NCBI RefSeq assembly: GCF_016586165.1
Contig: NZ_BCPR01000017.1
Coordinates: 1-64,000 of the forward strand
DNA length: 64,000 nucleotides
Reading direction: 5' to 3'
Source of the DNA: Dyella sp. EPa41
GTDB lineage: Bacteria > Pseudomonadota > Gammaproteobacteria > Xanthomonadales > Rhodanobacteraceae
Part shown: positions 37,501-45,042 of the stretch, piece by piece
Position numbering within the stretch: the first letter of the stretch is position 1
How the letters are laid out: each line of letters starts with the position of its first letter
Notes under the pieces: generated by a model
Database searches by the model: none
Seen by the model: only the letters and a program-made list of their open reading frames with translations
What the model was told of the DNA's origin: nothing
Program-made: the position numbers and the translations under genes

Positions 37501-40500
37501 CCGTCGGCGAGGCTCATCACGCCGGCGATCACCGCCGCCACGAATTCGCCGACGCTGTGGCCGACCATCGCCACCGGCGGCACGTCCATCGCCATCCATA
37601 GTTTCGCCAGGGCGTACTCGATGGCGAACGTGGCCGGCTGGGTGAGCGAGGTCTCGCGAAGGGCCTCGGCATCGCCGGCAAACAGCCGCTCGCGCAGGTC
37701 GAAACCCAGCTCGCCGCGCAAGACCTCGGCGCAATCGTCGATGGCGGCCTGGAACACCGGCTCGCTGTCGTACAACGCCTTGCCCATGCCGGCGTACTGC
37801 GAACCCTGGCCGGGAAACAGGAACACCACGCCGGGCCCCGGTTTCTTCGCTTCGCGCACCGAGGCGGCTGTCAGTTCGCGCAGTCGCGCGATGGCCTCGT
37901 CCACACCGGCGGCCACCACCTGGCTGCGCTGCATGAAGGCCTTGCGTCCGTGCAGCAGCGTGCTGCCGACGTCGGCGAGGTTGATGCCCGGATGCGCCGC
38001 AAGGTGATCGGCGAGGCGGCCCGCCGCGGCGAGCGTCGCGGCGGGGGTTCGACCCGACAGCACCAGCAATTGCGGGCCTTCGGCGGCATCGGAGGGTTCC
38101 GGCAGCGGTGCCCGCTCCATGATCACATGCGCGTTGGTGCCACCCACGCCGAATGAACTGACGCCTGCGCGCAATGGTTGGCCCTCCGTGGTCCACGGGC
38201 GAAGCGTGTCATTGACGACGAAGGGCGAATTGGCGAAATCGATCTTGGGATTGCTGGCCTGCACGTGCAGTGACGGCGGCAGCAGTTGTTCATGCAGCGA
38301 CAGCGCGGTCTTGATCACGCTGGTGGCGCCAGCGGCGATCACCGTGTGGCCGATGTTGCTCTTCACCGAGCCGACGGCGCAGAAGCCGCGATCGTCGGTG
38401 TGACGGCGAAAGGCGGTGGTGAGGCCCTCGATCTCGATCGGATCACCCAGCGGCGTGGCCGTGCCGTGGGCTTCGACGTAGGAAATCGAACGCGCATCAA
38501 CGCCGGCATCATCGAGCGCCATGGCGATCACGGCAGCCTGGCCGTCGCTGCTCGGCGCGGTATAGCTGGCCTTGCCGCCGCCGTCGTTGTTGACGCCGAT
38601 GCCACGGATCAGCGCGAGCACGTCGTCCCCGTCACGCTGGGCATCGGACCAGCGCTTGAGCAGCACCACGGCGGCGCCATCGCTGAACACGGTGCCCTGT
38701 GCGTTCGCGTCGAAGGTGCGCGTATGGCCGTCGGGCGACAGCATCGAACCTTCCTGCGAGAGATAGCCGCTGCGTGGCGGGCAGGTGATCGATGCGCCAC
38801 CGGCAAGCGCCATTTCGCACTGGCCGGCGCGCAGCGCCGCCACGGCCTGGCAGATCGCCACCAGCGACGTGGAGCAGGCGGAGTTGACGCTGAGCGCGGG
38901 GCCGGTGAGGTTGAGCTTGTGCGACACGCGCGTGGCGATGAAATCCTTCTCGTTGGCGAGCGACACCTGGAAGGCGCCGAGCTTGTCGATGAGGTCCGGC
39001 CGCTGCGCCAGGTGATGCTGGAAGTAGGTCGCGTGGTACATGCCGCCGAACACGCCTACCGGCACGTCGTGCCTGTCCGGGGTATAGCCGCCGCGCTCCA
39101 GGCATTCCCAGCACAGCTCCAGGAAGATGCGCTGCTGCGGATCCATCAGCTCCGCTTCGCGTGGCGACATGCCGAAGAACGCGGCGTCGAAATCCTCCAC
39201 GCCATCGACAATGCCCCGCGCGGCCACGTAGTCGGGGTTGTCGCGCAGCGACGCCGGAATCGAGGCATCCAGCTCATCGGCCGAGAACCGCGTGATCGTT
39301 TCGCGGCCTTCGCACAGGTTCGTCCAGAACGCCTCCACATCGGCCGCACCGGGAAAGCGGCCGGACACCGCCACGATCGCGATCGGTTCGGATGGATCAC
39401 CCTGGCGCCCGCGCGACAGGCGCGGAGACAGCGCGGAATGCTTGTTGCGCCCTTCGATCAGCGCGGCGAGCGCGGCGGGCGTGGGTTCGGCGAAGAAGGC
39501 GGGAATGGTCGGGGAGGCGGATACGCTTGCATGGATGCGCTCCATCAGCCGCACCGCGAGCAGCGAATTGCCACCGAGGTCGAAGAAGTGGTCGAGGCGG
39601 CCGACCTGGTCGATCTCCAGCACGTCGCTGAACAGTGCGCAGAGCGTCTGCTCGAGCTCGCCCACGGGCGGCACGTAGTGGTCCGCGAGTTCGGGGCGGC
39701 GACGGCCGGGAGCGGGCAGGGCGCGGCGATCGAGCTTGCCGTTTGTCGTGACCGGCAGGCTGTCCAGCCGCAGGTAGGCCACCGGCACCATGTATTCGGG
39801 CAGGCTCCGGGCCAGTTGCGCGCGCAACGAACGGGCCGTCACCGCATCGTCTTCGGCCACGAAGTAGGCGACCAGTCGCTTCTGTCCCGGCTGGTCCTCG
39901 CGCGCGAGCACCGCGGCCGAGCGCACGCCGGGAAGAGCCTGCAGGGCTGCTTCGATCTCGCCGATCTCGATGCGGAAGCCGCGGATCTTCACCTGCGTAT
40001 CGGCACGGCCGACGAACTCGATCACGCCCTCCGGCAGCCAGCGCACGAGGTCGCCGGTGCGATAGAGCTGCGGGCTTTCGGCGCCGAAGCGGTTGGGTAC
40101 GAAGCGCGCCGCGGTCAGCTCGGGGCGCTTCAGGTAGCCGCGCGCGACGCCCTGGCCGCCGATGAAGAGTTCGCCGATCACGCCGATGGGTACCTGCTCG
40201 CCGCGCGCATTGAGCACGTACAGCGTGGTGTCGGCGATCGGCCGCCCGATCGGGATCGAACGGGCCGACGCATCCTGGTTCTGCGGAATGCTGAACGTGG
40301 TGGCGAAGGTGGTGCATTCGGTGGGGCCGTAGCCATTGATCAACCGCGTGCCGGGCAGCAAGGATTGCGCCTTGCGCACATGGGCCACCGAGAGCGCTTC
40401 GCCACCGGTGAGCAGCTGTTCCAGTCCACGCAGCTGCGTGCCGTCCTGGTCGACGATGGCGTTGAACAGGGCCGCGGTCAGCCATGCGATACGCGCGTCG

Positions 40501-41813
40501 TGACCGGCGATGGTCGCCGCCAGGCCGGCGCCACTGGGCACGTGTTCTTCGTGGACGATGCAGGTGCCGCCATTGAGCAGGGCGCCCCAGATTTCGAAAG
40601 TGGCCGCGTCGAAGCCGAGTGGCGCCGCGTGCAGCACGCGGGGGCTGTCGCCGAAGCTTACGTAGTCGACCTCGCGCACCAGGCGGATGATCGAGCGATG
40701 ACGGATTTCCACGCCCTTGGGCGTGCCCGTCGAGCCGGACGTATACATGACATAGGCCAGCGCTTCCCCGTCGACCGAGGGAAGTGATGGCATGGCGGGC
40801 GTGGCCGCCAGTTGTTCGCACGAGAGCCACGACGCCGGTACGCCGGTCAGCGGCTGCGTATCCCGCGGGGCCACGACAATCGACACGTCGGCGTCGTTGA
40901 GCGCAAAGGCGAGGCGCTCGGCCGGGTAGCTGCGATCGAGCGGAAGGTAAGCCGCGCCGGCCTTGAGGATGCCAAGCATGACCACGACCGCATCGAGCGA
41001 GCGGTCGAGCAGCATGCCCACCATGGCGCCGGGCAACACGCCGGCCCGCACGAGGCCAGCGGCGATGCGATCGCTGTGTTCGTCCAGCGCGCGATAGCTC
41101 ATGCGCCCATGCGCGCCCTCCAGGGCGGGCGCATCGGGGCGGGCGGCGGCGACGGTGCGGAACAGTCCATGCACGGTGTCCAGTGGACGCCGCGCGACGG
41201 CGGTGTCGTTCCACTTGTCGAGCACCGTCTGCTGCGATGCCGCGTCGAAGGCGAGCACGTCTTCCAGGCGATCGGCGCATGCGAGGCCATGGCACACATG
41301 CATCATGCCCTTGCCGAGCGTCAGCAGCATGGCTTCGTCGAATACGCTCGCATCGGCGTCGAGCGCGAGGTGCTTTCCATCCGCGCACAACGACCAGGAC
41401 AGCGGCGATGTCGAGGCCGGCGAAGCGAGCAGGGTTTCCTGCCACGCGCCGATCGCGCTGGGCGTGGCTTCGCCGGCGGGCGTGACGACAGGGCGCGCGG
41501 CGAGCCATGCATCAATGGAACCCTGCAGCGGAACATCATGCCTCGCGACGGCACTGCCGGCCATCAGCGCGACGCTGGCGCTTCCGGTCAGGCGCGACTC
41601 GAGCAGGGCAAGCGCGGCCGTAAGCACCGCATGCAACGGCAGGCCCGCCTGCTGGGCGCGATGTGTGAGGGCGGCCAGCACGTTCTGGTCCAGCGCCATT
41701 TCCAGGCGCTCGCGTCCCGGCGCGGCGGCCGGTGAAGCGTGCCGCACCAACACGTCCAGCAAGGAAAGCGTCTCGGTGGCCGATGCCGCTTGTGCGTTGT
41801 CTGATTGCGTCAT
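34560..41813 (-). CDS. Hybrid NRPS-PKS with aminotransferase (A-T-KS-AT-T-AMT)
   Basis: 2417-residue megasynthase. Residues 1-200 look like the remains of a C domain without HHxxxDG. An A domain (about 210-700) has YTSGSTGTPKG near 358 and a code read as D-A-F-A-L-G-G-T-F-K, near valine-type codes. T1 has LGGNSLLA near 747. KS (about 815-1240) has Cys in SACSTSLV and His in EAHGTATP and SNIGHT. AT (about 1350-1650) has GHSVGE and HAFH, the malonyl-CoA signature. ACP has LGLDSLA near 1755. An Ala/Pro/Gln-rich linker leads to a GSA-type PLP aminotransferase (about 1920-2400) with the PLP Lys in YGKVVGGG. There is no KR or DH, so the beta-keto group should be transaminated to a beta-amine, as in MycA/McyE-type enzymes. 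Confidence 0.93.
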   Translation of the reverse strand: MTQSDNAQAASATETLSLLDVLVRHASPAAAPGRERLEMALDQNVLAALTHRAQQAGLPLHAVLTAALALLESRLTGSASVALMAGSAVARHDVPLQGSIDAWLAARPVVTPAGEATPSAIGAWQETLLASPASTSPLSWSLCADGKHLALDADASVFDEAMLLTLGKGMMHVCHGLACADRLEDVLAFDAASQQTVLDKWNDTAVARRPLDTVHGLFRTVAAARPDAPALEGAHGRMSYRALDEHSDRIAAGLVRAGVLPGAMVGMLLDRSLDAVVVMLGILKAGAAYLPLDRSYPAERLAFALNDADVSIVVAPRDTQPLTGVPASWLSCEQLAATPAMPSLPSVDGEALAYVMYTSGSTGTPKGVEIRHRSIIRLVREVDYVSFGDSPRVLHAAPLGFDAATFEIWGALLNGGTCIVHEEHVPSGAGLAATIAGHDARIAWLTAALFNAIVDQDGTQLRGLEQLLTGGEALSVAHVRKAQSLLPGTRLINGYGPTECTTFATTFSIPQNQDASARSIPIGRPIADTTLYVLNARGEQVPIGVIGELFIGGQGVARGYLKRPELTAARFVPNRFGAESPQLYRTGDLVRWLPEGVIEFVGRADTQVKIRGFRIEIGEIEAALQALPGVRSAAVLAREDQPGQKRLVAYFVAEDDAVTARSLRAQLARSLPEYMVPVAYLRLDSLPVTTNGKLDRRALPAPGRRRPELADHYVPPVGELEQTLCALFSDVLEIDQVGRLDHFFDLGGNSLLAVRLMERIHASVSASPTIPAFFAEPTPAALAALIEGRNKHSALSPRLSRGRQGDPSEPIAIVAVSGRFPGAADVEAFWTNLCEGRETITRFSADELDASIPASLRDNPDYVAARGIVDGVEDFDAAFFGMSPREAELMDPQQRIFLELCWECLERGGYTPDRHDVPVGVFGGMYHATYFQHHLAQRPDLIDKLGAFQVSLANEKDFIATRVSHKLNLTGPALSVNSACSTSLVAICQAVAALRAGQCEMALAGGASITCPPRSGYLSQEGSMLSPDGHTRTFDANAQGTVFSDGAAVVLLKRWSDAQRDGDDVLALIRGIGVNNDGGGKASYTAPSSDGQAAVIAMALDDAGVDARSISYVEAHGTATPLGDPIEIEGLTTAFRRHTDDRGFCAVGSVKSNIGHTVIAAGATSVIKTALSLHEQLLPPSLHVQASNPKIDFANSPFVVNDTLRPWTTEGQPLRAGVSSFGVGGTNAHVIMERAPLPEPSDAAEGPQLLVLSGRTPAATLAAAGRLADHLAAHPGINLADVGSTLLHGRKAFMQRSQVVAAGVDEAIARLRELTAASVREAKKPGPGVVFLFPGQGSQYAGMGKALYDSEPVFQAAIDDCAEVLRGELGFDLRERLFAGDAEALRETSLTQPATFAIEYALAKLWMAMDVPPVAMVGHSVGEFVAAVIAGVMSLADGARLVARRGRLMQAMPAGAMLSVRLAAEQLLPRLPGHLQLAAENSPTASVVSGEIGHVEAFRTQLEAEGVACRLLQTSHAFHSAMMDPVLEPFREEVLRVALSAPAIPIVSTLTGEPLRDEEAISPDYWTRHLRGTVRFSPALQRLLDQPTHIFLEVGPRNALTTLARQHAGSRPHLVVASVADAPAAERAAWIAAMGQLWCAGLPVAVCSLDRRQRRRRVRLPTYPFERKRHWVEAAAPAGVAAPAANSAPDNVVPLFASSSAPVVEPVMEANVTGANAGSARQARLVNQLVELFEDVSGTELQGMDPTSGFVELGLDSLALTQVALQLQKTFSLKITFRELMESFSSFERLAMHIDQMLPPEAAPAAPAPAVATAAATVQATAMPAMAIAATGNVVQDLIQQQMQIMQQQLALLAASSMGVAPAVAAPAQSAPAAQMQPVPAAAPASPAATSQPDEEAALAHTTYDVKKAFGAIARIHSTQTELTDRQRARLEAFMRRYIDRTRASKEYTARHRDHLADPRVVNGFRPLLKEMIYQVVVNRSKGSKVWDLDGNEYVDALNGFGMNLFGWQPDFVLDAVRRQLDAGYEIGPQHPLAGEVAEQVCELTGFDRAGLCNTGSEAVMGAIRIARTVTGRDTLVIFTGSYHGIFDEVIVRGSKKLRSVPAAPGILRNTSENVLVLDYGTPESLQIIRERASSIAAVLVEPVQSRRPDFQPRDFLKELRAITADAGALLIFDEVVTGFRSHPRGAQHVLGIDADLASYGKVVGGGFPIGVIAGKRRYMDALDGGGWQYGDASIPTVGVTYFAGTFVRHPLALAAAHAVLNHLKANGAALQERLNARTSLLMDELNAFCASVGAPIQLVHFSSVWKTSFTEDHPLQDLLFAMMRSRGIHLLDNFPCFFTTSHSEQDFQAIAKAFKDSVLEMQEAEFLPRNKQVEALAFDASRPPVVGARLGKDQEGNPAWFVPNPDAPGKYMRVNA

Positions 41814-41847
41814 GGGAATCCCCTGCGCCCGCGAGGGCGGCTACTGC

Positions 41848-42762
41848 TCAGGCGACGGCGTAGGCCGCGCGATCCGTGCTTGGCTGCTTGCCCAACGTGC
41901 GGCGCAGCCACTCGCGCGAATCGATGCCGGATCGAAAGCCGGCATGCAAAAGCGCGTCGAGCATCGGGCTCCTGCCCACGGCCGGCGGCGTGACGCCCCA
42001 GTGGCGCAGCCGCTCGTGGGCGGCATGCAGCAGGCTGTCGCGCCGGGTGGAGTCCGTGTAATAGGTGAAGCTGATGGTCACCGAGGCGTTGTCGCCGTTC
42101 TCCACCATGTGTGGGCTGGTGGAGGGCATGTAGGCGCCCTGGCCAGGTTCGAGATGGAAGACGGTGGCGCGTTCGCGCAGGCTCTCGTCCCAATGCAGGC
42201 GATCGCGTTCATGGCAGGCGTGGAAACGGTCGCGCGCTTCTTCGCTGGCGGCGACGGTGTCACGGTGGTCCCACACATAGAGCGTCTTGCGACCGCTCAC
42301 CTGCATGATGAAGTTGTGTTCCTTGTCGAAATGGAACGGCGTGACCGCGTTCGGCGAAGTGATGAAGATCCACCCGCCGCGATAGCTCATGCCGGGGTCC
42401 ACGCGGTCGATGGCGGGGCGGATGCCGTCGAGCACCTCGTCCACCAGCGTGCGATAGGTGTCGTCGGTCTGCACGTTGAGCAGCGACATCCAGGCTTTGG
42501 CCTGCTCGATATCCTGCAGCGTACTCGCGGCCGACTTCACGTTGGGATGCAGGCGCGGCGCGTTGTTGAACGGCGTGCCGGGCGTGGCGTCGTCGCTGTG
42601 CGTGCGCACGCGGCCGCGCGCTTCCAGGCGCTTGCCCAGTTCCACCAGTTGCGGCAGTTGCAGGAGGGGATGTTCGGCGAGGCGGTGGCGTGCGTGCTGG
42701 ATGCGCCAGGGATCGAAGTGGTCCCAATCCAGATCGATGAGCCGAGCGACATCGGCGTTCAT
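41848..42762 (-). CDS. Cupin/JmjC-like Fe(II) oxygenase-type protein
   Basis: 304-residue protein with a cupin-like double-stranded beta-helix. TPFHFDKEHNF supplies the H-x-D metal pair and STSPHMVENGD the distal His, with a possible cosubstrate-binding region between. This is the pattern of JmjC-type 2-oxoglutarate dioxygenases such as amino-acyl hydroxylases, though some family members only bind metal. It is the first gene of the NRPS-PKS operon, 34 bases before the megasynthase, and has a strong GGGGGAG ribosome site. Hydroxylation of an amino-acid residue, free or on the carrier, is the likely role. The exact reaction is unknown. Confidence 0.78.
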   Translation of the reverse strand: MNADVARLIDLDWDHFDPWRIQHARHRLAEHPLLQLPQLVELGKRLEARGRVRTHSDDATPGTPFNNAPRLHPNVKSAASTLQDIEQAKAWMSLLNVQTDDTYRTLVDEVLDGIRPAIDRVDPGMSYRGGWIFITSPNAVTPFHFDKEHNFIMQVSGRKTLYVWDHRDTVAASEEARDRFHACHERDRLHWDESLRERATVFHLEPGQGAYMPSTSPHMVENGDNASVTISFTYYTDSTRRDSLLHAAHERLRHWGVTPPAVGRSPMLDALLHAGFRSGIDSREWLRRTLGKQPSTDRAAYAVA

Positions 42763-43163
42763 GATTTCTCCCCCTGAACAATCGTGGTTCGCACTGCCGC
42801 GATGTCCTCTGCCGATCCCTGGCTGGCGTTCGATGCGGGGCGGTACGAACCATGGATGGTCCCGCCGCGTGTCAAAGACACCTTCCCCCGAAGCCGCGTC
42901 CCTTGAGATCGGTGCGGATGCCGCGCAACGCAGGTCATGCACCGGAACACCTGTAGTCTCGGACGCCAGGTTTTTCGTGTGAATACGCCCTAAGCAGCAG
43001 GAAGCTGCGACGTGCGATACACGACCGTTCCGACGGAATAGGCTGTTAGGGGTAGCTGCCTTGGACGGCCGCCACGCACGTGGCGACGCGCCGACGCAGC
43101 GGCGACGGCGTCACCGGGGAGAAGTGATACACGGCTGTTACAGGTGCGATGCGCCGTTCGCCC
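42763..43163. other. Intergenic region upstream of the NRPS-PKS/EPS operon
   Basis: About 400 bases between the cupin start and the stop of the secreted-protein gene, both on the minus strand. It must hold the promoter of the 22-kb operon. A perfect TTGACA (minus strand, plus positions 42870-42875) is present, but no good -10 hexamer lies 16-18 bases downstream. A TGTGA half-site near 42975 has no matching second half. I see no gene and no terminator. Confidence 0.45.
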
Positions 43164-44027
43164 TCAGGGCGCGGCCTGGAACGCGAACAACCACAGGATG
43201 GCGCCTTGCGCGGGCGTGCCGTGCCAGGTGATGGAGTAGGTGCCAGCAGCATCCACCTCGCGCACCGCGACGGCCGCCTGCACGCCGCTGCTGGGTGGCA
43301 GGTTGAGGTAGCTGTCGATCACCTTGAAGCCGTCGCCGGGAATGGCCGTCATCGAATAGACGTAGGCATCGCCCAGCCATACGGCGACGAGGGTGGCGGG
43401 GCCGGTGGTGGTGACCGTGCCGCTGGTCAGCGCGGAACTGGTGGAATCGGGTTCGCCCTTGAAACCCTGCCATGCGCGCATGAGCCGATTGGTCGCGCGG
43501 GCGGCGACGCCTGGCGTAGGGTAGTTCTGCGCGACGTCCTGCAGCTTGCCGGCATGTGCGATCTCGATGAAGGGAATGGTGATTTCGCCGGCGGGCGAAC
43601 CCTCCTTCACGACCTGCACGGTGTGCCCCTTGCCGCCATGTGCGGCGATGGCCAGGAAGGCGCGCGCGTTGAAGCGTTCGTCGTAGCCGTTGTAGACCAC
43701 CGGCTCGCCCACCGGCTTCCACAGGTTGCCGTAGCTGTCCGTCGGGGCGCCCGGGTTGTCGGCATGGCCGGCGACCAGCACCAGCAGCGAGCTGCCGTTT
43801 TCCTGCGTGTTCAACGACGACGTCACCGCGGGCGTGCTGCCTTCGCCCTCCGGCTGCGTGAGCATGGTGTGGGCGCCGAGCTTGGGTGCTTTGGGCATGG
43901 AGGGCGGCACGATGTCATCGAGGGTGCTGGCCATGACGACCGGCGTGACGGTCAGCAGGCACAGAAGCAGCCAGGGCGCGAGTGCGCGGGTGGTACGGAC
44001 AGCAAGCTGGGAGGTGATGCGTCGCAT
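43164..44027 (-). CDS. Secreted protein of unknown function
   Basis: 287-residue protein that I do not recognise. The first 33 residues form a signal peptide (basic start, LAPWLLLCLLTVTPVV, then MAS). The mature protein is rich in Ser, Thr, Gly and Val with beta-strand character, for example SSLLVLVAGHADNPGAP and GPATLVAVWLGDAYVYS, and ends in a hydrophobic GAILWLFAFQA strand. Such a profile suggests an extracellular beta-sandwich, perhaps of the biofilm matrix. It stands alone between the two EPS operons and has its own promoter overlapped by a CRP-like site. There is no PEP-CTERM sorting signal, cysteine or lipobox. Confidence 0.7.
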   Translation of the reverse strand: MRRITSQLAVRTTRALAPWLLLCLLTVTPVVMASTLDDIVPPSMPKAPKLGAHTMLTQPEGEGSTPAVTSSLNTQENGSSLLVLVAGHADNPGAPTDSYGNLWKPVGEPVVYNGYDERFNARAFLAIAAHGGKGHTVQVVKEGSPAGEITIPFIEIAHAGKLQDVAQNYPTPGVAARATNRLMRAWQGFKGEPDSTSSALTSGTVTTTGPATLVAVWLGDAYVYSMTAIPGDGFKVIDSYLNLPPSSGVQAAVAVREVDAAGTYSITWHGTPAQGAILWLFAFQAAP

Positions 44028-44055
44028 ACACGTCTTTCCCTGTCACGTTGGTTCG

Positions 44056-44084
44056 ATATTGTGATCGGCATCACGTCGTGTCAA
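44056..44084 (-). promoter_or_regulatory. Putative promoter of the secreted-protein gene
   Basis: On the minus strand a perfect TTGACA (44084-44079) is followed after 17 bases by CAATAT (44061-44056), a weak -10. It lies about 30 bases before the start codon of the secreted protein. The CRP-like palindrome listed separately covers the spacer and reaches the -10. Confidence 0.5.
44060..44075. promoter_or_regulatory. CRP/Clp-like operator
   Basis: TGTGA-TCGGCA-TCACG matches the CRP consensus TGTGA-N6-TCACA at nine of ten defined positions. Xanthomonads use the CRP homologue Clp, which is controlled by c-di-GMP, at such sites to regulate exopolysaccharide and secreted enzymes. The position between -35 and -10 of the minus-strand promoter suggests repression there, while the plus-strand J-domain gene starts 126 bases away. 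Confidence 0.5.
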
Positions 44085-44200
44085 GCTCGACATGAGCGCC
44101 GTATGGACGGCCAAACCGAACGGAGTCGGTGCGCGTTCCTCTTTCGCGGTGCCAGCGACACGCAGGCTTCCAGCCAGGTTACAACGCCACGGTACGGGGG

Positions 44201-44932
44201 ATGGCGGTGACGCACGAGACCGATTTTCTCGACCTCTACCGCCAACTGGGATTGAACCCGGGCTGCGAGCTCGCGGAGCTCAAGCAGGCCTACCGACGCC
44301 GGGTTGCGATGCTGCATCCCGACCGCCGGGCGGATCGCCCGGCCGACGTCCGCGCGTCGGCCCGGCTGCAACGTCTCACCGCACAGTACGGCGCGGCGAT
44401 GGAATTCCATCGCCGCCATGGAAGGCTGCCGGGCTCGCCCGCGCCTGTTCGAGGGTCGCAGCCCAGCCGGGCCCCTTTGCGCGTTGACGTCATCGCGGAC
44501 CCGTTCGCCGCTTCGGCAATGCCACGCGAGGCGTCTGCATCCCATCACGTCACGCACGTCATCGCGCCGAAGCGCCGTCCGCGCGGGCGCCTCGCGATGC
44601 TCCTGGCGCTGGTTGCCATGGGCGCGCTCGTCTGGAGCGTGTACTCGATCTACGGCCAACAGGCGTCGGCCGATGCGTCCGACGAGGCGTCGGCGCCGAT
44701 GCAGGCCCGCGCCGGCGACGACGGCCACTCGGCCGACGCGCCCGCGCTCCGGCTGGGCATGTCGGCTGACGAGGTGAGGGCGGTCGAGGGTGACCCGGTA
44801 TCGATGCATGGCGACCTCTGGGAGTACGGGCCGTCCTGGGTCCGCTTCGATCAAGACCGGGTGGTGGACTGGCACAGTTCTCCACTGCGTGCCTTGCACA
44901 CGGGTGAGAAGCCGGTACAAGGCAGTCGCTGA
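44201..44932 (+). CDS. J-domain protein with one membrane helix
   Basis: 243-residue protein. An N-terminal J domain (about residues 8-65) shows LYRQLGLNPG, LKQAYRRRVAMLHPD with the HPD tripeptide that stimulates DnaK ATPase, and a following helix. A Pro/Arg-rich linker leads to one membrane helix (LAMLLALVAMGALVWSVY, about 128-145). The C-terminal part LRLGMSADEVRAVEGDP resembles the short SmpA/BamE-type motif. The start is put at ATG 44201, preceded by GGGGG; the frame opens earlier but without family sequence. A membrane-tethered DnaK co-chaperone is the natural reading. It converges on the sugar transferase gene. Confidence 0.78.
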   Translation: MAVTHETDFLDLYRQLGLNPGCELAELKQAYRRRVAMLHPDRRADRPADVRASARLQRLTAQYGAAMEFHRRHGRLPGSPAPVRGSQPSRAPLRVDVIADPFAASAMPREASASHHVTHVIAPKRRPRGRLAMLLALVAMGALVWSVYSIYGQQASADASDEASAPMQARAGDDGHSADAPALRLGMSADEVRAVEGDPVSMHGDLWEYGPSWVRFDQDRVVDWHSSPLRALHTGEKPVQGSR

Positions 44933-45042
44933 TTGCTTCACCGGCCGCAGTGGTCGCCAGGCGGCTGCCGTGCACGGTCCGTTGGCCTCGCGGATCGCAT
45001 TGCACGCCCCCACCACCCGGCGGCCACTGCGGCCGGCGGCGC

